DNA of 64,000 bases, from the NCBI GenBank assembly GCA_947483075.1, contig CANKLE010000001.1, positions 62,001 to 126,000 of the forward strand. Reading direction: 5' to 3'. Below the pieces are notes generated by a model. That model saw only the letters and a program-made list of their open reading frames with translations, was not told the DNA's origin and did not search any database. Positions 40,369 through 48,669 of the stretch are shown piece after piece (position 1 is the stretch's first letter; the number at the start of each line of letters is the position of its first letter). The translations under genes and the position numbers were made by a program. The stretch comes from Flavobacteriaceae bacterium. Lineage in GTDB: Bacteria; Bacteroidota; Bacteroidia; Flavobacteriales; Flavobacteriaceae.

Positions 40369-42210
40369 CTAGCCTTTTAGCCAGGCCTCTTTTAGTTTAC
40401 TGAGTTGTGCGTTGCTGGCCTCAAACCCATCGCGATCTTCCATAGGAAGTTTTACTTTTCCTTGTATCACTTGGTTTTTATCGTCCCGTCGAATGCTCAC
40501 AGCAATTGTGTCATTTTCTTTCCATCCTTCGCTCGCCATGATCAGATCGTAAATGTTGTCTAAGTTGTAGTTGGTGTCGTTTATGGCTAAAATCACATCA
40601 CCGGCTTGCAGCCCCAGCTCGGTAAAAAACGCATTCAAGGGGTTTGCAGGCAATACAATAATTTCTTTGTTCGCCGGATTGATTGTAATTAAGGGTTTTT
40701 GGTCTTTAATAAACGGATTGCCTGCCACTTGGATCACTTTTTTGGTCACCCCCATTTTTGCCAAAAAGCTGTCGTAAGGAATGGGCGTTTCGCCGGATAC
40801 ATAGGTCGATAAAAAGTCTCCGACTTCGGGGTAGGTCAAGGCTGTAATGGTAGCAAACAACTCTTCGTCATTAAAGGGTTTTTGTTTGCCATATTTGGCC
40901 GATAGTTTTTGCATCAAATCTAAAATTCCGCGTTGGCCTTGGCTTTTTTCGCGAATCAGAATGTCCAAACACATGCCAATCAAGGCGCCTTTTTCGTACA
41001 CGTTGAGGTATTGTTCTTTGTAAGGTTCTACCAACACATTGGCGCTCATCGTGGTAAATGGCATGGTATCATTCATGCTAGCGGCATTGGCAATCTTACC
41101 GGCCATACGGCTATAAAACGCCGATTCGTCGATAAGACCTTGATTAACTTGAAACAAATTGGCAAAATATTCAGTAACCCCTTCATACATCCACAAGTGT
41201 TGCGACATTTTAGGTTTGTTGTAATCAAAAAATTGAATTTCTTTGGAGTGAATAGTTAGGGGGCTTACGATGTGAAAAAACTCATGCGAAACCACGTCTT
41301 TCAATTGTTCGGCCAATTCGTCTTTGCCCATTGCTTCGGGCATCACTACCGTTGTGCAAGTAGGGTGTTCTAGGGCGCCAAAACCGTGTGCGTCATTTTC
41401 TTTTTGTACATCAGACAAATAAATTAATACGCTGTATTTTTTATTGGCGTTAAACGAACCTAAAAATGTTTTTTGGGCAGTCATCATGCGTTTCATATCG
41501 GCACTAATGCTTTCGGCCGAATGAACGCCATTGGGAGAATATACCGCAATTAAGATGTCCATACCTTGAATGGTAAACGTGCTCACGTCTTTTTTGCCAT
41601 ACATAATTGGGTTTTCAACCAATTCGGCGTAACGAGAAGTTTCAAAAAGATCTTGGGTGTTGCTGTTGTCTAAATCCGTCATAGAGGTAGCGCCCCAGAG
41701 GTTTTCAGGGTGCATGATTTTCACTTGATAGGGATTTTCTATATAACCAGTAAAATACCCTACAAATCCGTGTGTATTTACTAAGATGTTTTTTCCGGCT
41801 TCGATGTTGGTTCCGGCAGGCGAGAATATTTTATGGGTGTTTTCGATATCGTAGGTATCGTTTACTTGGTAGGAGATCTTGGCCAATTTTTTGGCATTTT
41901 TAATGATCCAAGAATTGTCGTCTTGTTTTTCTACGACCAATGTTTTTCCTGCAGCATCATAGGCAGTTAGGTTTTCGATATATTTCCCGTAATCGTCTAT
42001 AGAATAGGTTCCAGGAATGATTTTGGGGATATTAAATACGGCTTCGTCTTGCTGTAATTTGGGCGCAACTACCGTTACGTTTACTTTGTCATCGGCAATG
42101 GTGGCCAAATCTATTTGTACCTGAATGGGTTCGGCTTTTTTAGTTTGAGCATGAATGGTGTTGCTCCAAAAACTAAGTAAGAGCGCAAATAGGAGAACAA
42201 TTTTTTTCAT
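40369..42210 (-). CDS. M61-family metallopeptidase with PDZ domain, exported
   Basis: A 613-residue periplasmic or surface peptidase of the glycyl-aminopeptidase family. The signal peptide ends near HAQ (22). An N-terminal beta domain (about 28-200) precedes the gluzincin core: HEFFH at 309-313 and the third zinc ligand E343 in MYEGVTEYFANL. A PDZ domain covers about 515-590, with LGLQAGDVILAINDTNY. M61 enzymes cleave N-terminal glycine or alanine from peptides; the substrate here is unknown. A TACTTTTG promoter lies 21 bases upstream and a terminator directly downstream, so it is transcribed alone. Confidence 0.9.
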   Translation of the reverse strand: MKKIVLLFALLLSFWSNTIHAQTKKAEPIQVQIDLATIADDKVNVTVVAPKLQQDEAVFNIPKIIPGTYSIDDYGKYIENLTAYDAAGKTLVVEKQDDNSWIIKNAKKLAKISYQVNDTYDIENTHKIFSPAGTNIEAGKNILVNTHGFVGYFTGYIENPYQVKIMHPENLWGATSMTDLDNSNTQDLFETSRYAELVENPIMYGKKDVSTFTIQGMDILIAVYSPNGVHSAESISADMKRMMTAQKTFLGSFNANKKYSVLIYLSDVQKENDAHGFGALEHPTCTTVVMPEAMGKDELAEQLKDVVSHEFFHIVSPLTIHSKEIQFFDYNKPKMSQHLWMYEGVTEYFANLFQVNQGLIDESAFYSRMAGKIANAASMNDTMPFTTMSANVLVEPYKEQYLNVYEKGALIGMCLDILIREKSQGQRGILDLMQKLSAKYGKQKPFNDEELFATITALTYPEVGDFLSTYVSGETPIPYDSFLAKMGVTKKVIQVAGNPFIKDQKPLITINPANKEIIVLPANPLNAFFTELGLQAGDVILAINDTNYNLDNIYDLIMASEGWKENDTIAVSIRRDDKNQVIQGKVKLPMEDRDGFEASNAQLSKLKEAWLKG

Positions 42211-42230
42211 AATAGTTTAATTTAAGATCC

Positions 42231-42238
42231 CAAAAGTA
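42231..42238 (-). promoter_or_regulatory. Bacteroidota -7 promoter element (TACTTTTG) for the M61 gene
   Basis: Exact TAnnTTTG on the minus strand, 20 bases before the ATG at 42210. Confidence 0.6.
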
Positions 42239-42334
42239 GAAAAAGCCTAGCTGAAATGTGGCTTTATTTACCAATTGATTAACAACTTTTTTTTCTAGTA
42301 GCAGTGTAATCTAGCTTAAGTTAGTAGAAAGACA

Positions 42335-42365
42335 TAAAAAAACTCCCAGTATTGTGGGAGTTTTG
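42335..42365 (-). terminator. Rho-independent terminator for the DUF2805 gene
   Basis: ACTCCCA (42342-42348) pairs with TGGGAGT (42355-42361) around a 6-base loop, with A/T runs on both sides. It starts a few bases after the stop of the DUF2805 gene. Confidence 0.75.
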
Positions 42366-42367
42366 TA

Positions 42368-42646
42368 TTAATCAAATTTGTTTTTGATGTAGTATTTGCC
42401 GTCTAGCTCTTCATCAAAATCATCTATTTTAATGGGTTTTGGTTTGGGTTTTGCGGCATTGGCCTTCTTTTTCCACACCTCAAATTTGTCGGCAGTGAGC
42501 TTCTTTTTCATGATCTCGAGCACCTCTTTTTCGTCTATGCCCAACTCTTTTTTAATGATTTCAAACGGATTCCGTTCTTCTAAGGCCAGGCTAATTAAAC
42601 GTTCATTTTGTTCCCAGCTTAATTCAATGCGTTTACTCTTTTTCAT
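42368..42646 (-). CDS. DUF2805 (TIGR03643) family protein
   Basis: A 92-residue cytoplasmic protein. ELSWEQNERLISLALEERNP is followed by FEIIKKELGIDEKEVLEIMK and DKFEVWKKKANA. This is the helix-turn-helix-like arrangement of the DUF2805/TIGR03643 family, in which each helix block recurs in the same order. The C-terminal 25 residues are Lys/Pro and Asp rich (KPKPKPIKIDDFDEE) and probably disordered. The helical layout suggests a small nucleic-acid-binding protein, but no function is established that I know of. It is monocistronic, with its own terminator and no exact TAnnTTTG upstream. Confidence 0.78.
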   Translation of the reverse strand: MKKSKRIELSWEQNERLISLALEERNPFEIIKKELGIDEKEVLEIMKKKLTADKFEVWKKKANAAKPKPKPIKIDDFDEELDGKYYIKNKFD

Positions 42647-42853
42647 CTGAAAAGGAATTCAATATTTTTTATGGTGATTCAACAATTTTCATTTCAATAT
42701 TACTAAAAAAAACAAAAACTATCAAAACTTGAAATTATTTTTTCACAAGCTGCTCGCCTCTGTAATATAAAAATTACCTCTGTCTAAAGATTTTGAATTT
42801 TTATATTTAAAGGCTTATCAAAGAAATTTACCTATAGGTTCTACTACTATTGA

Positions 42854-43261
42854 TTAATTGGGTTCTTTTTTGGTATCAATCAAATCACTCAAATGCAAAC
42901 GAAGAGCATTTACAGAGATACTAATTTCCCAAAAAGAGATGCCCAAGGAAATGAGTAAACTCAATAAACTCAACCCAAAAATATAGATGCCAATTAATTT
43001 CTGATCGATAAACAACAACAACATGGCAAAAACCGAAAGGAATAAAGAGAGTACGCCAAATAATTGCATGTACCGAATCAGGGTGAGTCGCAGGTTTAAA
43101 TTTTGAATTTCCAGTAAAGTGCTCGAGCTTTCCTTTTGGTCATAATTTTGTTTTAAACTGCGCACAATGGTAGCAATGGTTAAAAATCGGTTGGTGTAGG
43201 CCAATAAAATCAAGGAAGTAGCTGAAAATAATAGGGCAGGAGTTTCGATGTTGAGGTTCAT
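42854..43261 (-). CDS. DUF2721 membrane protein
   Basis: A 135-residue inner-membrane protein with three hydrophobic helices (about 5-25, 62-85 and 88-112). ETPALLFSATSLILLAYTNRF followed by LTIATIVRSLK and the RLTLIRYMQLFGVLSLFLSV block is the pattern of DUF2721, whose function is unknown. The charged segment between helices one and two (KQNYDQKESSS) is likely cytoplasmic. Both flanks are empty: 207 bases separate it from the DUF2805 gene, with no hairpin or promoter of note, and 96 bases from the divergent T9SS cargo gene. Confidence 0.8.
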   Translation of the reverse strand: MNLNIETPALLFSATSLILLAYTNRFLTIATIVRSLKQNYDQKESSSTLLEIQNLNLRLTLIRYMQLFGVLSLFLSVFAMLLLFIDQKLIGIYIFGLSLLSLLISLGISFWEISISVNALRLHLSDLIDTKKEPN

Positions 43262-43357
43262 GATTTTTGGTGATAATTAGTAACAAAATGATAATAGCAA
43301 ACAAGAATGAACTGCCAAATTTACATTAAATTGCGTCTGTTTTAAACCCCAAAACAA

Positions 43358-45595
43358 ATGTTACTTAAAAGCCTTCGTGTCTTACTTTTATTTGCGGTAT
43401 TTCTCTTCGCTTCCAAAAGTTATGGACAGTGTTTTGACATAGAAACCATATTGGTTGCTGCTTGTGATTCGGGAGGAGCAACACCCGATGAAGGATTTAA
43501 TGAAATGGTTCGTTTTAAAGTGGGGCCAGCTGCAATAAATACTTCCACAATGATCGTTAACTTTCCAAGTAATACTTGGCAAGGTCTAATTCAAAACAGC
43601 GTTACTGCAGCCAAAGTAATTCAATTAAATAATCAGATAGCCGCTTTGGGCGGATGTGCGCAACTGCTGCAACCCACTGCAGGTGTTTTGCCTGCCAATG
43701 CAAAAGTCATTTTGGTGACCAGTCAAAATTTTAGTGTCTCGGCCAATGTGTTTGGTCCGATTAGTCAAAATATGTACATTATATTTCAGAATAATACCAC
43801 CCAAACCGGTGGACATTTTGGGAATTATGGGTCTTCATCATTTAGAACATTAACCATGTCATTTGGAGCCTGTACCGACACCGTTACCTATGATCGTTCA
43901 CTTTTGGTTACCACTGCTGGATTGCCTGGTGGTGGAAATGGGTCATCTGTAAATTTTACTCCAGCAGGCATCGCCTCGTATTTTAATGTAGGTTGTTTTG
44001 CACCCGTAGATCCATTTACAGTCGATGCCGGCACCGTTGCGATTACACCATGTGCGGGAAATACGATAAATCTGGCTGGAACAGCTCAGGGGTATTCTAA
44101 TTTGCAATGGTCTGCAACAAGCGGCGCTTTTGGTTCAGCCAATTCGTTATCTTCCACTTATACTGTTCCAAGCAATGCAACTGGCACTATTCAACTCACT
44201 TTAACAGCAACGAATACTTGTGGTACAGTGATATCAGATGTAGTCAATTTTTCAGTTGCTGCTGCTACTGTTCCGAATTTTTCAACCACATTAGCGTTAT
44301 GTTCGGGCGCTCCAGCTCCAGCTTTGAACGCGACTTCGCCCAATGGCATCTCAGGAACCTGGAATCCGTCTGCCATTAACAATACAACTGGAAACACTTA
44401 TGTATTCACGCCGAATTCAGGCCAATGCGCGACTACAGCGAATACGGTAGTTACAGTTTCTTCTTCCAATACGCCCGATTTTTCGCCAACCTTGGCTTTG
44501 TGTTCGGGCGCTCCAGCTCCCACATTGAACGCGACTTCGCCCAACGGCATTTCGGGAACCTGGAATCCGACGACAATTAGCAACTCTACCGGAAACACCT
44601 ATGTGTTCACGCCAAATTCAGGCCAATGCGCGACTACAGCGAACACCCTAGTTTCGATAACCGCCCAAACTACGCCGAATTTTGCAACCACTTTAGCGTT
44701 ATGTTCGGGCGCTCCAGCTCCAGCTTTGAACGTGACTTCGCCCAACGGCATTTCGGGAACCTGGAATCCGACGACGATCAACAACACAATTGGCAATACC
44801 TATGTGTTTACTCCAACTGCTGGCCAATGTGCGAATTCAGTCAATACTGTGGTGACCATATCTCCTAGTTCGATGCAAACCGCAACCTATTCGATATGTT
44901 TGAACGCATCCGGCCAAGCGATTAATCCTGTTTTGATTGATACCGGATTAGCCGCAACGGATTATGTTTTTACATGGACCAAAGATGGGACTGCTTTGAG
45001 TAATACTACACCATCAATTACAGCTACAGCGGTGGGTGTTTATGTTGCACAAGCGACAAATCTCATAACCAATTGCATTGTTACCCTAACGGCTACTGTA
45101 CAAACGGTACCTAAGGCTACTGCCTCGGCAATTGTCACTTCCGATTTTGATAGTGCGCAAATAATTAGTGTTACTGTCTCGGGAGGTCAAGGTCCATATA
45201 GTTTTCAGTTGAATGGAGGACCAACCCAAATGGCTCCTGACTTTACCATTTACCAAGGCGGAGATTATCAAATTCATATTAGCGAACCTAGTGGTTGCAA
45301 TACAATAGATTTGGAAGTAACTGCATTATTTTATCCGAAGTTTTTTACCCCCAATGGCGACGGTTTTAACGATACTTGGAACATCAATAGCGACAGTCTG
45401 CAAGACAACAGCGAGTTGTATGTTTTTGATCGTTTGGGTAAATTGCTCAAACAATTGGCACCCAATGGACCAGGTTGGAACGGTACCTTTAACGGTCATC
45501 CGTTGCCCAGCAGCGACTATTGGTTTTTGCTGAAATACATTTCCACTACCGGACAAGCCAAAGAATACAAAGCCAATTTCTCGCTTAAACGATAA
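43358..45595 (+). CDS. T9SS type B (CHU_C) cargo protein with three near-identical repeats
   Basis: A 745-residue secreted protein. Signal peptide LLLFAVFLFASKSYGQ precedes an N-terminal domain (about 25-210) starting CFDIETILVAACDSGG. Immunoglobulin-like beta domains follow, three of them nearly identical 67-residue repeats (about residues 305-505) with the core TLALCSGAPAP and NGISGTWNP. The last 90 residues are a gliding-motility C-terminal sorting domain: YPKFFTPNGDGFNDTW, LYVFDRLGKLLKQL, PGWNGTFNG and YKANFSLKR, which direct secretion through T9SS. It resembles the much larger protein at 51079 in its C-terminal 150 residues. Possible roles are surface adhesion or biofilm; no enzymatic motif is seen. 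Confidence 0.85.
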   Translation: MLLKSLRVLLLFAVFLFASKSYGQCFDIETILVAACDSGGATPDEGFNEMVRFKVGPAAINTSTMIVNFPSNTWQGLIQNSVTAAKVIQLNNQIAALGGCAQLLQPTAGVLPANAKVILVTSQNFSVSANVFGPISQNMYIIFQNNTTQTGGHFGNYGSSSFRTLTMSFGACTDTVTYDRSLLVTTAGLPGGGNGSSVNFTPAGIASYFNVGCFAPVDPFTVDAGTVAITPCAGNTINLAGTAQGYSNLQWSATSGAFGSANSLSSTYTVPSNATGTIQLTLTATNTCGTVISDVVNFSVAAATVPNFSTTLALCSGAPAPALNATSPNGISGTWNPSAINNTTGNTYVFTPNSGQCATTANTVVTVSSSNTPDFSPTLALCSGAPAPTLNATSPNGISGTWNPTTISNSTGNTYVFTPNSGQCATTANTLVSITAQTTPNFATTLALCSGAPAPALNVTSPNGISGTWNPTTINNTIGNTYVFTPTAGQCANSVNTVVTISPSSMQTATYSICLNASGQAINPVLIDTGLAATDYVFTWTKDGTALSNTTPSITATAVGVYVAQATNLITNCIVTLTATVQTVPKATASAIVTSDFDSAQIISVTVSGGQGPYSFQLNGGPTQMAPDFTIYQGGDYQIHISEPSGCNTIDLEVTALFYPKFFTPNGDGFNDTWNINSDSLQDNSELYVFDRLGKLLKQLAPNGPGWNGTFNGHPLPSSDYWFLLKYISTTGQAKEYKANFSLKR
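44270..44872 (+). repeat. Three tandem 201-base coding repeats
   Basis: Three consecutive 201-base units (starting near 44270, 44471 and 44672) each encode a 67-residue beta domain; the central part of each unit is almost identical at the DNA level. The first two share GGCCAATGCGCGACTACAGC, and the third diverges more at its end. The high DNA identity indicates recent duplication or gene conversion inside the T9SS cargo gene. Confidence 0.85.
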
Positions 45596-45627
45596 AAAAA
45601 GACCTGAGCTTAAACTCAGGTCTTTTT
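45593..45627. terminator. Bidirectional rho-independent terminator
   Basis: GACCTGAG (45601-45608) pairs with CTCAGGTC (45615-45622) with flanking A and T runs. It lies between the convergent T9SS cargo gene and htpG and can serve both. Confidence 0.82.
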
Positions 45628-45647
45628 GCATGAACACGTTGATCATG

Positions 45648-47537
45648 TTATTTAATCAACTCAAAACTGCGTTTCACAAAGGCGGTTAATTCTTCTCCTT
45701 TGAGTAAGTTTTGCGATAATTTGGCCAAATCTAAAGCTTGTTTCACCATGCTTTCTTGTACAGCTGTATCTTGTGTTGCCAAAATGTGGCTGGCCAACTC
45801 CGAGTTCGTATTCACCACCAAGTTGTACATTTCGGGCATATTGCCCATGCCAAACATTCCGCCGCCACCGCCCGATTGGCTCATTTCTTTCATGCGGCGT
45901 AAAAATTCGGGTTGCGTAATGATAAAAGGCGCTGCATGGCTGTCACGCGCTTCCATTTGTACCGTATAGTTTTGTTTGGGAACAAATCCTTCTAAAACGG
46001 TTTGTAAAGTTTCTTTTTCGCTGTCAGATAATTTAGAAATAACCGTGTCGTCTTTCTTGATTAAGTTGTCAATGTGGTCGCTGTCTACACGCGTAAACGT
46101 TAGGTTTTCGTTGTCGGCTTCCAATTTTTGAATCAGGTGAGACACTATCGGGCTGTCGAGCAACAATACTTCATATCCTTTGGCTTTGGCTTCGTCGATG
46201 TAGCTGTGTTGTGCGTCTTTGTTGGCGGCATACAAGACCACCAATTTGCCGTCTTTGTCGGTTTGGCTGTCTTTGATGGTTTCTTTCAATTCGTCTAAGG
46301 TAAAATAACGATCATCGACCGTAGGATACAACACAAAGCTGCCTGCTTTTTCGTAAAACTTAGGCTCTGACAACATGCCGTATTCCAAGACAATTTTGAT
46401 GTCGTTCCATTTTTTCTCAAAGTCCTCGCGGTTTTCAGTAAACAACGATTTCAATTTGTCGGCTACCTTACGGGTAATGTAGTTCGAGATTTTTTTCACG
46501 GCGCCATCGGCTTGCAAATACGAGCGCGATACGTTTAAGGGAATGTCTGGCGAATCAATCACCCCTTTGAGCATCGTTAAAAATTCAGGCACAATTCCTT
46601 CTACATTATCGGTTACATACACCTGATTTTGGTACAATTGAATTTTGTCTTTTTGCATTTGCATGTCCGATCCCAATTTGGGGAAGTACAAAATTCCGGT
46701 CAAATTAAACGGATAATCCACATTTAAGTGAATGTGAAACAATGGCTCCTCAAACTGCATTGGATACAATTCGTGGTAGAATCCTTTGTAATCTTCCTCA
46801 GTCAATTCAGTAGGCTGTTTGGTCCATGCTGGATTGGGGTTGTTGATGATGTTATCTACTTCGATTGTTTCTGCTTTGTAGTCTTCGGGCGCATCTTCGG
46901 GCTTGGGAAGTGTCTCGGTTTTCGTGCCAAATTTGATCGGGATGGGCATGAACTTGTTGTATTTGTTCAACAAGGTTTTGATGCGACTTTCTTCTAAAAA
47001 TTCTACTGAATCTTCGGCGATGTGCAAAATAATTTCGGATCCACGACTGCTTTTGTTATGTGCTTCGAGCGTAAATTCGGGACTGCCATCACAGGTCCAG
47101 TGGGCTGCCGGTTCGTCTTTGTAGGATTTGGTGATAATTTCTACCTTTTCGGCCACCATAAACGCCGAGTAAAAACCCAGTCCAAAATGCCCAATAATTC
47201 CAGAGTCTTTGGCCGAATCTTTGTATTTGTCCAAAAATTCTTCGGCACCCGAGAAAGCCACTTGGTTGATGTATTTTTCTACCTCTTCGGCCGTCATTCC
47301 CAATCCTTGGTCGATGATGTGTAGTTTTTTGCCTTCTTTGTCAATCTTAATTTCAATTTGCGGTTGGCCATAGTCTACGTTGGTTTCGCCAATACTGCAA
47401 AGGTGTTTCAATTTTAAAGTAGCATCTGTTCCGTTTGAAACCAATTCGCGCAAGAAAATTTCGTGGTCGCTATATAAGAATTTCTTGATTAAAGGAAAGA
47501 TGTTCTCTACTGATACATTAATTTTTCCGGTACTCAT
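45648..47537 (-). CDS. htpG: Molecular chaperone HtpG (Hsp90)
   Basis: An ATP-dependent cytoplasmic chaperone. The 629-residue protein has the GHKL ATPase domain at the N-terminus, with FLRELVSNGTDATLK (about 27-41), DQGLGMTAEEV and GHFGLGFYSAFMVAE. The middle domain has SRSYLQADGAV, and the C-terminal dimerisation domain ends near FELIK. The expected NAxDA of the ATP-lid motif reads NGTDA here, with the essential Asn and Asp kept. Length and motif order are as usual. It is monocistronic with its own terminator; no exact TAnnTTTG lies upstream, consistent with possible heat-shock control (inference). Confidence 0.94.
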   Translation of the reverse strand: MSTGKINVSVENIFPLIKKFLYSDHEIFLRELVSNGTDATLKLKHLCSIGETNVDYGQPQIEIKIDKEGKKLHIIDQGLGMTAEEVEKYINQVAFSGAEEFLDKYKDSAKDSGIIGHFGLGFYSAFMVAEKVEIITKSYKDEPAAHWTCDGSPEFTLEAHNKSSRGSEIILHIAEDSVEFLEESRIKTLLNKYNKFMPIPIKFGTKTETLPKPEDAPEDYKAETIEVDNIINNPNPAWTKQPTELTEEDYKGFYHELYPMQFEEPLFHIHLNVDYPFNLTGILYFPKLGSDMQMQKDKIQLYQNQVYVTDNVEGIVPEFLTMLKGVIDSPDIPLNVSRSYLQADGAVKKISNYITRKVADKLKSLFTENREDFEKKWNDIKIVLEYGMLSEPKFYEKAGSFVLYPTVDDRYFTLDELKETIKDSQTDKDGKLVVLYAANKDAQHSYIDEAKAKGYEVLLLDSPIVSHLIQKLEADNENLTFTRVDSDHIDNLIKKDDTVISKLSDSEKETLQTVLEGFVPKQNYTVQMEARDSHAAPFIITQPEFLRRMKEMSQSGGGGGMFGMGNMPEMYNLVVNTNSELASHILATQDTAVQESMVKQALDLAKLSQNLLKGEELTAFVKRSFELIK

Positions 47538-47617
47538 AGTAAGATATATTTTAGTGTTTGCCTTTTACTTGACAAAAAAAGTACCATTTTTTGAAAGGTG
47601 ACAAATTGTCGCATTGA

Positions 47618-47639
47618 GGAGCAAAAAATGAGTTGCTCC
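47618..47639. promoter_or_regulatory. Inverted repeat next to the ABC ATPase promoter (possible operator)
   Basis: GGAGCAA (47618-47624) and TTGCTCC (47633-47639) are perfect 7-base inverted arms with an 8-base spacer. They end 4 bases before the TATATTTG element and so cover the -33 region, a typical position for a repressor or activator site. No regulator gene is adjacent. Confidence 0.45.
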
Positions 47640-47643
47640 CGTG

Positions 47644-47651
47644 TATATTTG
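47644..47651 (+). promoter_or_regulatory. Bacteroidota -7 promoter element (TATATTTG)
   Basis: Exact TAnnTTTG, 21 bases before the ATG of the orphan ABC ATPase gene. Confidence 0.65.
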
Positions 47652-47672
47652 CAACACTAATTTCTTTACTCA

Positions 47673-48623
47673 ATGTTGCAGCTGCGGGCACTATCTTTTT
47701 CCTATTCCAATCGGTTCAGTTTGTCGGGTCTCGACTTTACACTCGAATCGGGGAAGCATTTGGCTGTGATTGGCGAAAGCGGTTGCGGAAAAAGCACTTT
47801 GCTTAAGCTTATTTATGGTCTTCATGATTTAAATCAAGGACAAATATTTTGGAAAAATCAAGAAGTTTTGGGCCCCAAATATCACTTGATACCCGGCATG
47901 CCCTACATGAAGTTTTTGGCCCAAGATTTTGATTTAATGCCCTTTACTACCGTGGCTGAAAATGTGGGTTCTTTTCTTTCTAACACCAATAAAGAACAAA
48001 AAAATGCGCGCATATCTACTTTGCTAGAAACCGTCGAAATGACCGAATTTGCGCACGAAAAAGTAAAAAATTTGAGTGGTGGACAGATGCAGCGCGTGGC
48101 CATTGCCAAGGTATTGGCTTTAGAACCCGAGTTGTTGCTGCTCGACGAGCCGTTTAGCCACATTGATAATTTTCGCAAAAATAGTTTACGCCGCAAGTTG
48201 TTTGCTTACCTCAAAGCACAAGGCATCAGTTGTGTGTTTGCCACCCACGACGTGCAGGATATTTTGGGTTTTGCCGATGAAGTTTTGGTGCTCAAAAACG
48301 GCCATAAAGTTGCGCATGACACGCCTTCTAATTTATTCAACCAGCCTCCCAATTTTTATACGGCCTCTTTATTTGGTGAGGTGAACGCGCTGCCAAGAAA
48401 TTGGTTTGAGGATAGCAAAAACGACAACTTACAATTAATTTATCCACACCAACTGCGTGTAGATCCATTCGGTCCACTTGCGGTAGAGGTAGTGCATGCT
48501 TTTTTTCAAGGAACGCATTTCTTGATTGAAAGTCGGAGTGGCGATTGGGTTGTATTTTTCAAGCATTCCGAATCCTTGACAAGCGGTCTTCAACTCAATT
48601 TGGCTTTGTGCAATGGAGCATAA
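47673..48623 (+). CDS. Orphan ABC transporter ATP-binding protein
   Basis: A 316-residue ATPase. Walker A GESGCGKST (34-42), the Q-loop in FLAQDFDLM, signature LSGGQMQRVAIAKVLAL (134-150), Walker B LLLLDEPF (154-161) and the switch H192 in FATHDVQDIL are intact. The C-terminal 80 residues (about 235-316) form a TOBE-like regulatory extension, as in PotA/FbpC-type importers for anions, iron or polyamines. No permease or binding protein is encoded nearby, so its partner must be elsewhere and the substrate is unknown. An inverted repeat overlaps its promoter. It is followed after 46 bases by a T9SS cargo gene. Confidence 0.85.
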   Translation: MLQLRALSFSYSNRFSLSGLDFTLESGKHLAVIGESGCGKSTLLKLIYGLHDLNQGQIFWKNQEVLGPKYHLIPGMPYMKFLAQDFDLMPFTTVAENVGSFLSNTNKEQKNARISTLLETVEMTEFAHEKVKNLSGGQMQRVAIAKVLALEPELLLLDEPFSHIDNFRKNSLRRKLFAYLKAQGISCVFATHDVQDILGFADEVLVLKNGHKVAHDTPSNLFNQPPNFYTASLFGEVNALPRNWFEDSKNDNLQLIYPHQLRVDPFGPLAVEVVHAFFQGTHFLIESRSGDWVVFFKHSESLTSGLQLNLALCNGA

Positions 48624-48669
48624 TTTGTACATTTAACATCCAAAAATGTAAATCATATATTCTCTCAAT

